Of a stretch of DNA of 64,000 nt, positions 26,288 to 34,971 are shown piece after piece. The DNA comes from Paenibacillus sp. Soil522 (lineage in GTDB: Bacteria; Bacillota; Bacilli; Paenibacillales; Paenibacillaceae). Position 1 is the stretch's first letter, and the number at the start of each line of letters is the position of its first letter. The translations under genes and the position numbers were made by a program. The stretch is from NCBI RefSeq assembly GCF_001428245.1, contig NZ_LMRV01000088.1:162864-226863 (forward strand), written 5' to 3'. The notes under the pieces were generated by a model. It did not search any database and was not told the origin of the DNA. It saw nothing but the letters and a program-made list of their open reading frames with translations.

Positions 26288-27112
26288 GTGTCCTCCATTC
26301 AAGCGCAAAACCTTACGTTATCCTATGGACAAAAAGCGATTTTCAACAATCTCGATTTGCTTGTTCCTCCGGGTAAAATTACCGTATTCATCGGCAGCAA
26401 CGGCTGCGGCAAATCGACGCTGCTGCGTTCCCTCGCCCGCCTCTTAAAGCCTCAGGAGGGCTCGATACTGCTCGATGGCACCGAAATTGCCAAGCTCTCG
26501 AGTAAGGAAATCGCCAGACGTCTCGCCATCCTGCCGCAAGGCCCTATCGCACCGGAAGGGCTGACCGTTCATCAGCTTGTGAAACAAGGACGCTATCCTT
26601 ACCAAAGCTGGCTGCAGCAATGGTCCCGCGAAGATGAGAAGATGGTGAAGAAAGCACTGGAAGTAACACATATGGACGAGCTATCCTCCCGTTCGGTTGA
26701 CTCGCTATCCGGGGGACAGCGGCAGCGTGCTTGGATAGCGATGACGCTGGCCCAGAACACACCGACCATTTTGCTCGACGAGCCTACAACATATCTTGAT
26801 ATGACGCATCAGATAGAGATCCTTGATTTGCTCTTCGACTTAAACGAGCAGGAAAACCGTACGATCGTAATGGTGCTGCATGATATTAATCTTGCTTGCC
26901 GTTATGCGCATCATATTGTAGCTGTGAAGGACGGTCGCATCTATGCGCAAGGCAAGCCGGAAGCTATTATGAACGAACAACTCATCCGCGCCGTTTTCGA
27001 CATGGAATGCCAAGTAACTGCCGATCCAATCTTCGGAACGCCGCTTTGCATCCCTTACGGCAAAGGCCGCAAGCTTCCGGTTATCCAAAAACAAGTAATG
27101 ACCCATGCGTAA
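26288..27112 (+). CDS. Iron-siderophore ABC transporter ATP-binding protein
   Basis: 274 residues; starts at GTG with AAGGAG 8 nt upstream. Walker A IGSNGCGKSTLL, Q-loop LPQGPIAPEG, signature LSGGQRQRAWIAM, Walker B TILLDEPTTYLD and H-loop VMVLHDINLACRYA are of the FecE/FhuC type. It energises the two permeases encoded just upstream. The set lacks a siderophore-release reductase; that function is either elsewhere or not needed. Confidence 0.93.
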   Translation: MSSIQAQNLTLSYGQKAIFNNLDLLVPPGKITVFIGSNGCGKSTLLRSLARLLKPQEGSILLDGTEIAKLSSKEIARRLAILPQGPIAPEGLTVHQLVKQGRYPYQSWLQQWSREDEKMVKKALEVTHMDELSSRSVDSLSGGQRQRAWIAMTLAQNTPTILLDEPTTYLDMTHQIEILDLLFDLNEQENRTIVMVLHDINLACRYAHHIVAVKDGRIYAQGKPEAIMNEQLIRAVFDMECQVTADPIFGTPLCIPYGKGRKLPVIQKQVMTHA

Positions 27113-27153
27113 AATAGGACGGAGCAGATCTAACACCTGCTCCGTCCTATTTT
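27111..27153 (+). terminator. Terminator of the siderophore uptake operon
   Basis: Perfect 17-bp inverted repeat AAAATAGGACGGAGCAG (27111-27127) with 27137-27153, ending in TTTT; it begins within the stop codon region of the ATPase gene. Confidence 0.9.
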
Positions 27154-27203
27154 ACGTTTTTAAAGAGGGTTAACTTCATGCGAACTGTCTGCCAGGTGGA
27201 TAC

Positions 27204-27252
27204 AAAAAAACGCCGACCCGCAAGGTTCCCCCCTCAGGTCGACGCTCCTTTA
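27204..27252 (-). terminator. Terminator of the ABC-F gene
   Basis: Minus strand GCGTCGACC pairs with GGTCGGCGT (one G-T wobble) and is followed by seven T. It lies 12 nt after the ABC-F stop. Confidence 0.8.
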
Positions 27253-27264
27253 TAAAATAGCGGA

Positions 27265-28884
27265 TTACACCGCGTACATACGCTCGCGAAGCGCTTTAAC
27301 CTCAGCACTCTCAAGGTACTCGTCATACGTCATCATCCGGTCGATTACGCCGTTTGGCGTAATTTCCACGATGCGGTTAGCGATCGTTTGCACGAACTGA
27401 TGGTCATGCGAAGTGAATAGAACCGTACAATCCGTGTCCGTCAGGCCGTTATTCAAAGCCGTAATCGATTCAAGATCCAAGTGATTCGTCGGTTCATCCA
27501 AAATAAATACGTTCGCGCCCTCAAGCATCATCTTGGAGAGCATGCAGCGAACCTTCTCGCCCCCGGACAATACGCTTGCTTTCTTCATCGCATCGTCGCC
27601 TGAGAAGAGCATACGGCCTAGGAAGCCGCGAATGAACGTCTCATCCGGATCCTTCGAATATTGACGCAGCCATTCAACCAGGTTCATATCTACCCCATCG
27701 AAATAAGCAGAGTTGTCTTTCGGGAAATAAGCCCGCGAAGTCGTTACGCCCCATGAGTAACTGCCGGCATCCGCTTCTACTTCACCAACGAGCAGCTGGA
27801 ACAGCAATGTCTTCGGCAAGCTGTTCGGGCCGACAAAAGCGACCTTGTCGCCTTTGTTCAGCGCAATCGTCAGGTTGTCGATCACTTTCTCACCGTCAAT
27901 CGTTTTCGTCAAGCCGTCAACAAGCAGCAGCTGCTTGCCCGCTTCACGCTCCCCTTTGAAGAGGATAAACGGATATTTACGGTTAGACGGACGAATATCG
28001 TCAAGCGAAATTTTCTCAAGCAGCTTCTGCCTTGACGTCGCTTGCTTCGCCTTCGATTTATTCGCGCTGAAGCGTTGAATAAACGCCTGGAGCTCTTTGA
28101 TTTTATCTTCCTTCTTCTTGTTCTCACCGCGCATCAGCTGCAAAGCAAGCTGACTGGATTCGTACCAGAAGTCGTAGTTGCCGACGTACATTTGAATTTT
28201 GCCGAAGTCAATATCCGCAATGTGCGTACAAACGGTATTCAGGAAGTGCCTGTCATGGCTGACTACGATAACCGTGCCTTGGTAATCGGCAAGGAAATCT
28301 TCCAGCCAACGAATGGATTCAATGTCCAAGTGGTTGGTAGGCTCATCGAGCAGCAAAATGTTCGGAGCGCCGAACAGGGCTTGTGCCAGCAATACACGAA
28401 CCTTCTCGTTGCCGCTCAGCTCAGCCATTTTCTTATCATGAAGGTCAGGTGTTATGCCGAGCCCGTTAAGCATCTCTGCCGCTTCTGACTCCGCTTCCCA
28501 GCCGTTCATGTCCGCGAATTCAGCTTCTAGCTCGCCCGCGCGCATGCCGTCCTCGTCGGTGAAGTCCGCTTTTGCATACAATGCGTCCTTCTCCTTCATC
28601 ACTTCATAAAGACGCTTATGACCCATCATGACCGTCTCGAGTACAACGGACTCGTCATATTCATAATGGTTTTGCTTCAGAACGGCTAGCCGCTCGCCCG
28701 GCGTTATGTGCACTTCTCCGTGCGATTGCTCCACTTCACCGGATAATATTTTCAAAAAGGTCGATTTACCAGCGCCGTTAGCGCCGATCAAGCCGTAACA
28801 GTTGCCTGGCGTAAACTTAATGCTTACATCTTCAAAAAGCGCCCGCTTCCCGTAACGGAGCGTTATGCCACTAGTGCTAATCAT
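27265..28884 (-). CDS. ABC-F family ATPase (YkpA/YbiT-like)
   Basis: 539 residues with two ATPase domains and no membrane segment. Domain 1 has Walker A GANGAGKSTFL, signature L-S-G-N-E-K-V-R and LLLDEPTNHLD; domain 2 has LSGGEKVRCML and FILDEPTNHLD. The second Walker A reads GPNSLPKTLL: the Gly before the catalytic Lys is Pro, so this site may be altered. Between them lies the charged linker (KKKEDKIKELQAFIQRFSANKSKAKQ) that reaches into the ribosomal tRNA site in ABC-F proteins. Likely translation factor rather than transporter. Start ATG 28882-28884; the upstream in-frame ATG has no ribosome site. Confidence 0.88.
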   Translation of the reverse strand: MISTSGITLRYGKRALFEDVSIKFTPGNCYGLIGANGAGKSTFLKILSGEVEQSHGEVHITPGERLAVLKQNHYEYDESVVLETVMMGHKRLYEVMKEKDALYAKADFTDEDGMRAGELEAEFADMNGWEAESEAAEMLNGLGITPDLHDKKMAELSGNEKVRVLLAQALFGAPNILLLDEPTNHLDIESIRWLEDFLADYQGTVIVVSHDRHFLNTVCTHIADIDFGKIQMYVGNYDFWYESSQLALQLMRGENKKKEDKIKELQAFIQRFSANKSKAKQATSRQKLLEKISLDDIRPSNRKYPFILFKGEREAGKQLLLVDGLTKTIDGEKVIDNLTIALNKGDKVAFVGPNSLPKTLLFQLLVGEVEADAGSYSWGVTTSRAYFPKDNSAYFDGVDMNLVEWLRQYSKDPDETFIRGFLGRMLFSGDDAMKKASVLSGGEKVRCMLSKMMLEGANVFILDEPTNHLDLESITALNNGLTDTDCTVLFTSHDHQFVQTIANRIVEITPNGVIDRMMTYDEYLESAEVKALRERMYAV

Positions 28885-29034
28885 TCGTTTAATCCCGTCC
28901 TTCACTACAAAATCACTTTATCTCAAACTATTATACCACAGTATACGCGGAAACCGAACCTTCTTTTGCCTTCACCTTGGCCTAACGGCCTTCACTGCAG
29001 CAATTATCGGGGTATTTTTTCATAGACCATGCTG

Positions 29035-29093
29035 CAAAAAAAAAAGCCTCCCCAAATCGGCCGCCATGATGTCGTCGCATAAGAGAAGGCTGT
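29035..29093 (-). terminator. Terminator of the Gfo/Idh/MocA gene
   Basis: Minus strand AGCCTTCTC pairs with GGGGAGGCT using G-U pairs, followed by ten T. Located 39 nt after the stop codon. Confidence 0.7.
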
Positions 29094-29131
29094 TGTGCTT
29101 GTATTTTATTGTGATGCCGCAGCTTAAAACA

Positions 29132-30199
29132 CTAGTTCCACTTCAACTTGACTTCATTGCCTGTGCGGGATGATTCGTAAATGGCGTCAAGAATGCGGTT
29201 GTTGGTGTAGCCCGACAGTGCGGACGTAATCGGCTGCTTGCCTTCGCGAATACACTCCACGAAATGACGGCTCATTAAGATGCGGTCCTCTTCGCCCTCA
29301 AGCGGCGTAATGTCGCTCTCGAGCACCTCATTGTCCGAATGGGTAACGTACTTGCCGTTATTTCCGATGACCGCTACTCCGCCCTGCGTTCCCATCAAAT
29401 GAATGAAGGGTTCCTCCGGCAAAAATGCGGAATGCGCTGCCCAGCTGACTTCTAACGACAAGGTCGCCCCGTTATCGAGCTTGATCAACGCCGAAGCCAG
29501 ATCCTCAACGTCATAATAACCGTCCCAATTCGGCGTTCCCCAGGTTCCCGTGCCTTGACGCTTCGGTCCGAATTCGGCATAGGTCGAGCCGTATACAGAT
29601 ATCGGCTTAGGATTACCCATGAGATAAAGCGATAGATCAAGCATATGAACGCCGATATCGATAAGCGGGCCGCCACCAGCCTGGTCTTTGCGTGTAAACC
29701 ACGAGCCCCAGCCGGGAATGCCCTTCTTACGGAACCAGCCTGCCTTGGCATTATAAATATGACCCACATCGCCATTGTCGATGCGCTGCTTAAGAGCGCG
29801 GATAAGACCGGTCCAACGCATCTGATGCGACATCATCAATATTTTACCGGATCTTTTGGCTTCCTCTACTATCGTGCGCGCTGCTTCGGAATCGATCGCC
29901 ATCGGCTTCTCCAGAAGAACGTGCTTGCCTTGCTTTAGCGCCTCAATAGCAAGCCCGGCATGGAATTGGTTCGGTACGCATATAACAACCGCATCGATGG
30001 ACGAATCCTCAAGCAGCGCTTGCGGGCTTGCATGCACCGTCTGAGCGCCGTGCTCCGCGGCGCGCTGCTCGGCAAGCGGAAGGTAAGCGTCCGTCACGGC
30101 CGCGATCTCAATCCCATCTACCTTATTGAACGTCTGCATGTGTATGCTGCCGATCGCACCCGCGCCGATAACTCCTAAACGTATATTTGCTTGACTCAT
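29132..30199 (-). CDS. Gfo/Idh/MocA family oxidoreductase
   Basis: 355 residues. Rossmann loop V-I-G-A-G-A-I-G at 10-17; the catalytic E-K-P in LLEKPMAIDS near residue 100; and a conserved D-I-G-V-H-M-L-D-L motif near 185 with Asp and His positioned as in inositol/glucose dehydrogenases of this family. It oxidises or reduces a hydroxyl of a sugar or cyclitol with NAD(P). The substrate is not predictable. ATG 30197-30199 has AAGGAGG 7 nt upstream. The mRNA leader directly before that site holds four tandem palindromic repeats (separate entry). Confidence 0.88.
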   Translation of the reverse strand: MSQANIRLGVIGAGAIGSIHMQTFNKVDGIEIAAVTDAYLPLAEQRAAEHGAQTVHASPQALLEDSSIDAVVICVPNQFHAGLAIEALKQGKHVLLEKPMAIDSEAARTIVEEAKRSGKILMMSHQMRWTGLIRALKQRIDNGDVGHIYNAKAGWFRKKGIPGWGSWFTRKDQAGGGPLIDIGVHMLDLSLYLMGNPKPISVYGSTYAEFGPKRQGTGTWGTPNWDGYYDVEDLASALIKLDNGATLSLEVSWAAHSAFLPEEPFIHLMGTQGGVAVIGNNGKYVTHSDNEVLESDITPLEGEEDRILMSRHFVECIREGKQPITSALSGYTNNRILDAIYESSRTGNEVKLKWN

Positions 30200-30216
30200 A
30201 TTTAGTTCCTCCTTAA

Positions 30217-30361
30217 GGTTTGCTGACGCAAACCTGCTTCGTAAGATTATGCCGAGGTTTGCGTCAGCAAACCTCCATCGTAAGAATATGCAAAGGTTTG
30301 TGCTAAACAAACCTGCTTCGTAAAATTAAGCTTAACGTTTGCACACGCAAAGCTGATTCGT
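30217..30361. repeat. Tandem 39-nt repeats, each with a GGTTTGC palindrome
   Basis: Copies start at 30217, 30256 and 30295 (39 nt each) with a diverged, shorter fourth at 30336. Unit: GGTTTGC, 4-nt spacer, GCAAACC, then TGCTTCGTAAGATTATGC or close variants. The palindrome is kept in copies 1 and 2 (spacers TGAC and GTCA), weaker in 3 and 4. They lie between the MBL gene and the ribosome site of the Gfo/Idh/MocA gene. They may be operators or leader hairpins; they are not coding despite being open in frame, and have no CRISPR-like spacers. Confidence 0.85.
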
Positions 30362-30448
30362 GATCAACAAGAAAGTTTTCTTGCTTAGTATACCGCTTCC
30401 GCTTACCGGCGTCATTGTGCTCTTTTGGCGCGCTCTTTTCCTCGTTTG

Positions 30449-31576
30449 TCATTTGCCGGACAAGCGCCACGTCTCGCCATGCGGCAGGACAAGAATGCGT
30501 TCATCCCCGATGCGGCGTTTTCTGCGCTCGGCTTCCAGCCTGTCAAGCGCTTCGCGCGGTGTATCATCAGCCAGCTTGAAAGCTCCATAGTGCATAGGAA
30601 CGAACCAAGAGGCATTCAAATCATCGAACGCTTGAAGAGCTTGCTCCGGCGTAATATGCTGCGGTCCCATAAACCATTCCGGCTCATATGCTCCGATCGG
30701 CAGAAGCGCAACGTCGATCGGGAAGCGATTGCCGATCTCCTTGAAGCCTTGGAAATACCCGCTGTCTCCTGCGAAATAAATCGTCGGAGACTCCGCTACG
30801 TCCGGCCTTTCGGCTAGGCTGTGCCCGCAAGAAAATGGATTCGAAAGAGCTTCAGACGGTTCGGCTGCGCTTGCTACCTGCGCCCGGGCTTCCGCATCCG
30901 CTTTGCCCTTAGCAGGTGCCGCCGGTTTGCCCTTATCAGGTGCCGCCGATTTGCCGGCATGGCTCACAAGCTTCCCGCTTCGCGTGGCTGGACGCTCAAT
31001 AACAAAGCCGCCCCAATGCGAGCTGTTCGTATCCCACGGATTGCGGCGGGTGGAATGCTGAGAAGGCACAAAGGTGATTTTGACGCCGCTAATGATAACC
31101 GACTCCCACCAATGCAGCTCCTTGATTCGGATAAAGCCTTTTTTCCGGAGCTTTGCGCCGAGTCCTGCAGGCACAAGCAGCTGTCTCGCGCCGCTGAGCC
31201 TGCGCAGCGAGCTTATATTTAAATGGTCATAATGGGAATGAGAAATAAGGACGACTTCAACCGGAGGGACATCCTCGATCGGTATCCCCGGCGGCGAAAG
31301 CCTTTTTTGGAAAGCCATTTGGCTCGACCACACAGGATCCGTAATGATATTTAATCCGCCAAGCTGTATAAAAAAAGTCGAATGCCCCACCCAAGTAACG
31401 GATGGCCATTTTCGGTTATTTTCCAAGTATGCGATGTCAGGCTCGACATTCGGAACGGTGAATGAATAATCTTTCATTCTCAGCCTGCGAATGCGTTCCT
31501 GACGCCACCTGTTGAATTGCTTTAAGGAAGTGTGCTGCTCGATAGGATCTATGTTAGCAAATCGTTTTAACCTCAA
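30449..31576 (-). CDS. MBL-fold metallo-hydrolase (NAPE-PLD / UlaG-like)
   Basis: 375 residues. The metal site is clear: HSHYDH near 115 (H-x-H-x-D-H), His in FVPSQHSTRR, Asp in YFAGDSGYF, and His in MHYGAF near the end. The core resembles the N-acylphosphatidylethanolamine phospholipase D-like branch, with TWVGHSTFFIQLGG. A 50-60 residue insertion (about 205-265), rich in Ala, Lys and Pro, interrupts the fold and carries two short repeats (S/K-A-A-P-x-K-G-K). Start is TTG 31574-31576 with GGGAGG 9 nt upstream. Substrate unknown. Confidence 0.8.
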   Translation of the reverse strand: MRLKRFANIDPIEQHTSLKQFNRWRQERIRRLRMKDYSFTVPNVEPDIAYLENNRKWPSVTWVGHSTFFIQLGGLNIITDPVWSSQMAFQKRLSPPGIPIEDVPPVEVVLISHSHYDHLNISSLRRLSGARQLLVPAGLGAKLRKKGFIRIKELHWWESVIISGVKITFVPSQHSTRRNPWDTNSSHWGGFVIERPATRSGKLVSHAGKSAAPDKGKPAAPAKGKADAEARAQVASAAEPSEALSNPFSCGHSLAERPDVAESPTIYFAGDSGYFQGFKEIGNRFPIDVALLPIGAYEPEWFMGPQHITPEQALQAFDDLNASWFVPMHYGAFKLADDTPREALDRLEAERRKRRIGDERILVLPHGETWRLSGK

Positions 31577-31815
31577 CCGTCCATACCTCCCTGGCCATGA
31601 TCTGTTGTTTTATAAAGATACCAAGCGGGCGGCTCACATTGCAAATATGTTTTATGAAAACACCTGAAGTGCCTCATTGTTCGCATCCTTACATGAAATC
31701 AGTTACACTTAGTCGTATAGCTTATACACTTAAGACTACGCTTTCGATGCGGCATTTGTTACTCGAGAGCAGCAAAAAAAAACGACTGTTACATCCATTT
31801 CCAGGAGGTTTCCTT

Positions 31816-32973
31816 ATGAAACTAATTTCAATAGAGCCGACGCCTAGTCCTAATTCGATGAAGCTGAACGTCGATGAGACGCTTCCGCGCGGACGCAGGT
31901 TTACCTATAAAGCTGGCGAGGCAAGCGGCGCTCCCGGGCTGCTTCAGCAGCTTTTGCAAATAAAAGGCGTTAGAAGCCTGTTCCGTACCGCTGACTTTAT
32001 TGCGCTTGACCGGATGCCGGGAGCGGATTGGGCGGCCATTTTGGCTGAAGCAGGGCAATTGCTGCAGAAGGATACAGCGGACGGGGAACAGAATGGCGGC
32101 GGACATAGACACTCGGCAAGCTATGGCGAAGCTCAGGTTTTCGTTCAAATGTATCGCGGTATTCCGATGCAGGTGCGCGTTCGTATGGGAGACAGTGAGG
32201 TACGGTCTGCGCTTCCTCCGCAGTTTGCCGAAGCGGTTAGCCTTGCTGCCGGCTCCGGCATGATTCGCGAACGCAGGCTGGAGGAATTCGGCGTCCGTTA
32301 CGGCGAGCCGGATGAGATTGCGGCCGAAATCGTACGCGAACTGGAAGCCTCGTATACGGGGGAACGGTTAGAGGCACTCGTTCAAGCCGCCATTGCGCAA
32401 GGAAATATGGGCGGTGAGGAAGGAGCGGCGCCAGCGGTTGTGAGGCCGGCTCCATTAACGCTTGAAGAAGCCAAGGAGCAATTCGCCTCTCCCGATTGGC
32501 AGGTTCGCTATGCTGCCCTGGAGCGTTACGTCTCCTCGATCGAAGGCTTGCCTTTGCTTGCTGCAGCGATTAAGGATGAAAACACGTCCATTCGCCGATT
32601 GGCGGTCGTCTATCTGGGCGATCTGCGGTCTCCTGAAGCGCTGCCTTATTTGTTCACCGCGCTTCGCGATTCGTCGACGGCCGTCAGACGGACAGCCGGC
32701 GACACCTTATCCGATCTAGGCGATCCGGCCGCAACGGGACCGATGATCGAATCGCTCCGCGACAAGAACAAGCTTGTCCGCTGGCGGGCAGCAAGGTTTC
32801 TTTACGAGGCTGGCGACGAGTCGGCAGTCGAAGCACTCCGTGAGGCAGCCAAGGACAGCGAGTTCGAAATTCAGCTCCAAGCCCAAATGGCGCTGGAGCG
32901 GATCGAGCGCGGCGAGGAAGCAGCCGGCTCCGTATGGCAGCAAATGACCGCGGCCCGCAAAAGCGAGCAGTAA
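31816..32973 (+). CDS. CvfC-like protein: Nfu N-terminal domain plus HEAT repeats
   Basis: 385 residues. Residues 1-80 match the Nfu/NifU N-terminal domain (ISIEPTPSPNSMKLNVDETL, then a V-R-S-L-F-x-x-x-D-F-I strand). The C-terminal 160 residues are HEAT-like repeats (WQVRYAALERYV, SIRRLAVVYLGDL, AVRRTAGDTLSDLGD, LVRWRAARFLYEAGD). This arrangement is that of conserved virulence factor C of staphylococci and Bacillus YpgR. No Cys pair is present, so it should not carry an iron-sulfur cluster. ATG 31816 follows AGGAGG by 7 nt; the upstream extension to 31597 lacks a ribosome site. Confidence 0.82.
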   Translation: MKLISIEPTPSPNSMKLNVDETLPRGRRFTYKAGEASGAPGLLQQLLQIKGVRSLFRTADFIALDRMPGADWAAILAEAGQLLQKDTADGEQNGGGHRHSASYGEAQVFVQMYRGIPMQVRVRMGDSEVRSALPPQFAEAVSLAAGSGMIRERRLEEFGVRYGEPDEIAAEIVRELEASYTGERLEALVQAAIAQGNMGGEEGAAPAVVRPAPLTLEEAKEQFASPDWQVRYAALERYVSSIEGLPLLAAAIKDENTSIRRLAVVYLGDLRSPEALPYLFTALRDSSTAVRRTAGDTLSDLGDPAATGPMIESLRDKNKLVRWRAARFLYEAGDESAVEALREAAKDSEFEIQLQAQMALERIERGEEAAGSVWQQMTAARKSEQ

Positions 32974-33136
32974 GTCCTTCAGTCCCCCCATTCCAAACTT
33001 TCACCGTGAGATGAAATACATCTCTGGGCATACTAAATAAAGGGCGTCGTATTCACCCTTTCCTTGCATTCGTTGCCTATGTTATTCTTACGCTCCATTC
33101 CTTACGCATATGAATCTAGACTATTTGTCCGGATTG

Positions 33137-33174
33137 AAAAAAACCGCTCCACTTCCGTTAACGGAAGCGAGCGG
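33137..33174 (-). terminator. Terminator of the sugar isomerase operon
   Basis: CCGCTC (33144-33149) with GAGCGG (33169-33174) and an inner perfect CTTCCGTTAACGGAAG palindrome; seven T on the minus strand. 36 nt after the last stop codon of the operon. Confidence 0.88.
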
Positions 33175-33209
33175 CGATATGATTACGTCTGCCCAGCGGA
33201 GCGATTCAT

Positions 33210-34151
33210 CTAACTTTCTATTAAAATGGCTTCTCTCTCTCTAAAATAGGACACCGTTTTTCGCACCAAAGCATCAAGCAGCTCTTTATCCGGTCTGCCG
33301 AACATGGCTGGATAAGGATCGCCTCCCGGACCTAGCGGTTCAGGCGTAACAAACCGGCCTGCTTGATTGAATCCGATTAAATAAAGCGCCATGATAATCG
33401 TATCCAGATCCATATGCCCTTCCCCTAACGCACCGCGGTTGCTGTCGGCCAAATGCAGATTGACTAATTGGTCTCCTGCTTGCATAATCGCTTCGCCGAT
33501 ATGGGTTTCTTCTACCAGCATATGATAAATGTCCCCGTTTATATGCCGGATGCCGGGATGGTTGACGTCTTTAATATAAGCTTGAGCTGCAGCAACAGTG
33601 TGAACAAGGGAGGTTTCGGCTGCCCGAATCGGTTCGATTGCGGCTTTAATGTTCCAATTGCAAAATTCGTCTGCCACCGTTTGCAGCGTCTCGATGCTTC
33701 TCTCCCATTCCATGTCGTCATATTTCTGAGCCCTGCCCACAGCTCCCGGTACGACTAATAAGTAATGGCCTTTTACTGCGGCTGTAAACTCGGTTTCCCG
33801 GCGGATATAATCGATCGCTTCTTGGCGGTGACGGGCTATGTTGCTCGAGAGATCGTTTTCCCTCGAAAACATACCGCAAACACCCGACACTTCAATGCCC
33901 CAGTCCTGCAGCACCTGCTTTACTTCACTCGGCCGGTATCCTAAATCCGGGCCATAATGATTCCCATGCAGCTCAATGTACTTCACGCCATATTGATTTA
34001 ACCGTTTAGCGGTGTCATCCAAGGTTTCAACGCCGAATCCCCAGTTGCTCCAGGATAGATTCAATCTGTTCGCGAGGCGCTCTGGGTCGTTTTTTTTTAA
34101 TTCCCGAAACATACTTCTAATTTTCTCGCTCTTTTGTTCGTAGTTTTGCAT
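33210..34151 (-). CDS. Sugar isomerase/epimerase, D-tagatose 3-epimerase-like
   Basis: 313-residue TIM-barrel protein. Metal-binding residues of the family are visible: Glu in A-I-E-P-I near 168, Asp-x-x-His in H-I-N-G-D-I-Y-H-M, and Glu in T-P-E-P-L-G-P-G-G near 270; L-H-L-A-D-S-N-R-G-x-x-G-E-G-H is typical of D-tagatose/D-psicose 3-epimerases. It probably epimerises a ketose or keto-sugar. Last gene of the operon, 21 nt after the second isomerase gene. The three isomerase-like proteins of this operon are distinct subfamilies, not recent duplicates. Confidence 0.82.
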   Translation of the reverse strand: MQNYEQKSEKIRSMFRELKKNDPERLANRLNLSWSNWGFGVETLDDTAKRLNQYGVKYIELHGNHYGPDLGYRPSEVKQVLQDWGIEVSGVCGMFSRENDLSSNIARHRQEAIDYIRRETEFTAAVKGHYLLVVPGAVGRAQKYDDMEWERSIETLQTVADEFCNWNIKAAIEPIRAAETSLVHTVAAAQAYIKDVNHPGIRHINGDIYHMLVEETHIGEAIMQAGDQLVNLHLADSNRGALGEGHMDLDTIIMALYLIGFNQAGRFVTPEPLGPGGDPYPAMFGRPDKELLDALVRKTVSYFREREAILIES

Positions 34152-34172
34152 GAATGCTCCCTCGCTTTCCCG

Positions 34173-34943
34173 TTATGCCAGCTCCAGCTGCTGTGTATAC
34201 TCTCTCGTCAGTCGCTCTAAATCTTCACCTATAATAGGAAACTCGATTACCCTGGGAAGATTTTCAGGAAAATAAGGAAGAACGTCCCGCCACTCTGCAT
34301 GTTCATCAGCAGGCAACGGTGCTGCCGCTTTTAGGCCATTCCGTTCCTCGGACCATTTAAAATGCACATAGACAACGTATTCGGCAAGTATTTCGGCAGC
34401 CTTGCAAATATCCTCTCCGGCCCAAAGCCAATTGCCCACATCAAACGTCATACTGACCGGAATCCGCTCCTCTGCACAGTCATCGAAGAAGCCGCGTAAT
34501 ATTTGCGGATTGCCTCCGTGGGAGCTTTGATCGTTCTCTACCGTTAATAGAATAGGAAGGTTCAAATAATCAGCCTTTTCCAGACAGCCCCGAAGCGCCT
34601 TTAAATCCGATCTTCCCGGCACGTACGTTCCAAGCGTCGTTTTCACGAATGCTGCTCCAAGCTGCTTTCCTTCGACTAATGTTTGAAACAGCTGCTCCTC
34701 GTTTAAATCTCCTTCGGGAGACCATATTTCTACGGAAGCGGATATCGCACAGCGCAAACCGTTATCCTCCATTACTTCTCTAAGCTCATCAAGAGGCGGC
34801 TCCTCTTCAAGAAACAGCTCCCGGCGGACTTCGAATCCGGTTGCCCCGGAGCGTGCCGCCATCTCAGCGAAATAAGCTTGTCCATGCTGCTGCACCAATT
34901 CAGCACCGTATACCGATGCCGCTATAAATATAGACGGTTTCAT
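34173..34943 (-). CDS. Sugar phosphate isomerase/epimerase-type TIM barrel
   Basis: 256 residues. Metal ligands of the AP-endonuclease-2-like fold: Glu in L-L-T-V-E-N-D near 134, Asp in M-T-F-D-V-G-N-W, His in V-Y-V-H-F-K-W and Glu in V-I-E-F-P-I. F-D-V-G-N-W-L-W is common in uncharacterised members next to sugar ABC importers. Start ATG 34941-34943 with GGGGAG; the frame is open upstream into the permease gene. Substrate unknown; the context argues for a keto-sugar or inosose-like intermediate. Confidence 0.78.
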   Translation of the reverse strand: MKPSIFIAASVYGAELVQQHGQAYFAEMAARSGATGFEVRRELFLEEEPPLDELREVMEDNGLRCAISASVEIWSPEGDLNEEQLFQTLVEGKQLGAAFVKTTLGTYVPGRSDLKALRGCLEKADYLNLPILLTVENDQSSHGGNPQILRGFFDDCAEERIPVSMTFDVGNWLWAGEDICKAAEILAEYVVYVHFKWSEERNGLKAAAPLPADEHAEWRDVLPYFPENLPRVIEFPIIGEDLERLTREYTQQLELA

Positions 34944-34971
34944 GCTTCTTCTCCCCTCAAATGATCGTCTA

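Noticed and set aside
30200..30310. Gfo/Idh/MocA start further upstream through the repeats
   Set aside because: The 39-nt repeat length keeps the frame open by itself; AAGGAGG sits before ATG 30199.
30217..30361. CRISPR array
   Set aside because: The repeats are adjacent without unique spacers of constant length, and there are no cas genes in the window.
31597..31815. Extension of the CvfC-like gene to 31597
   Set aside because: Nfu domain starts at MKLISIEP with AGGAGG directly before it; the extension is low-complexity and unlike the family.
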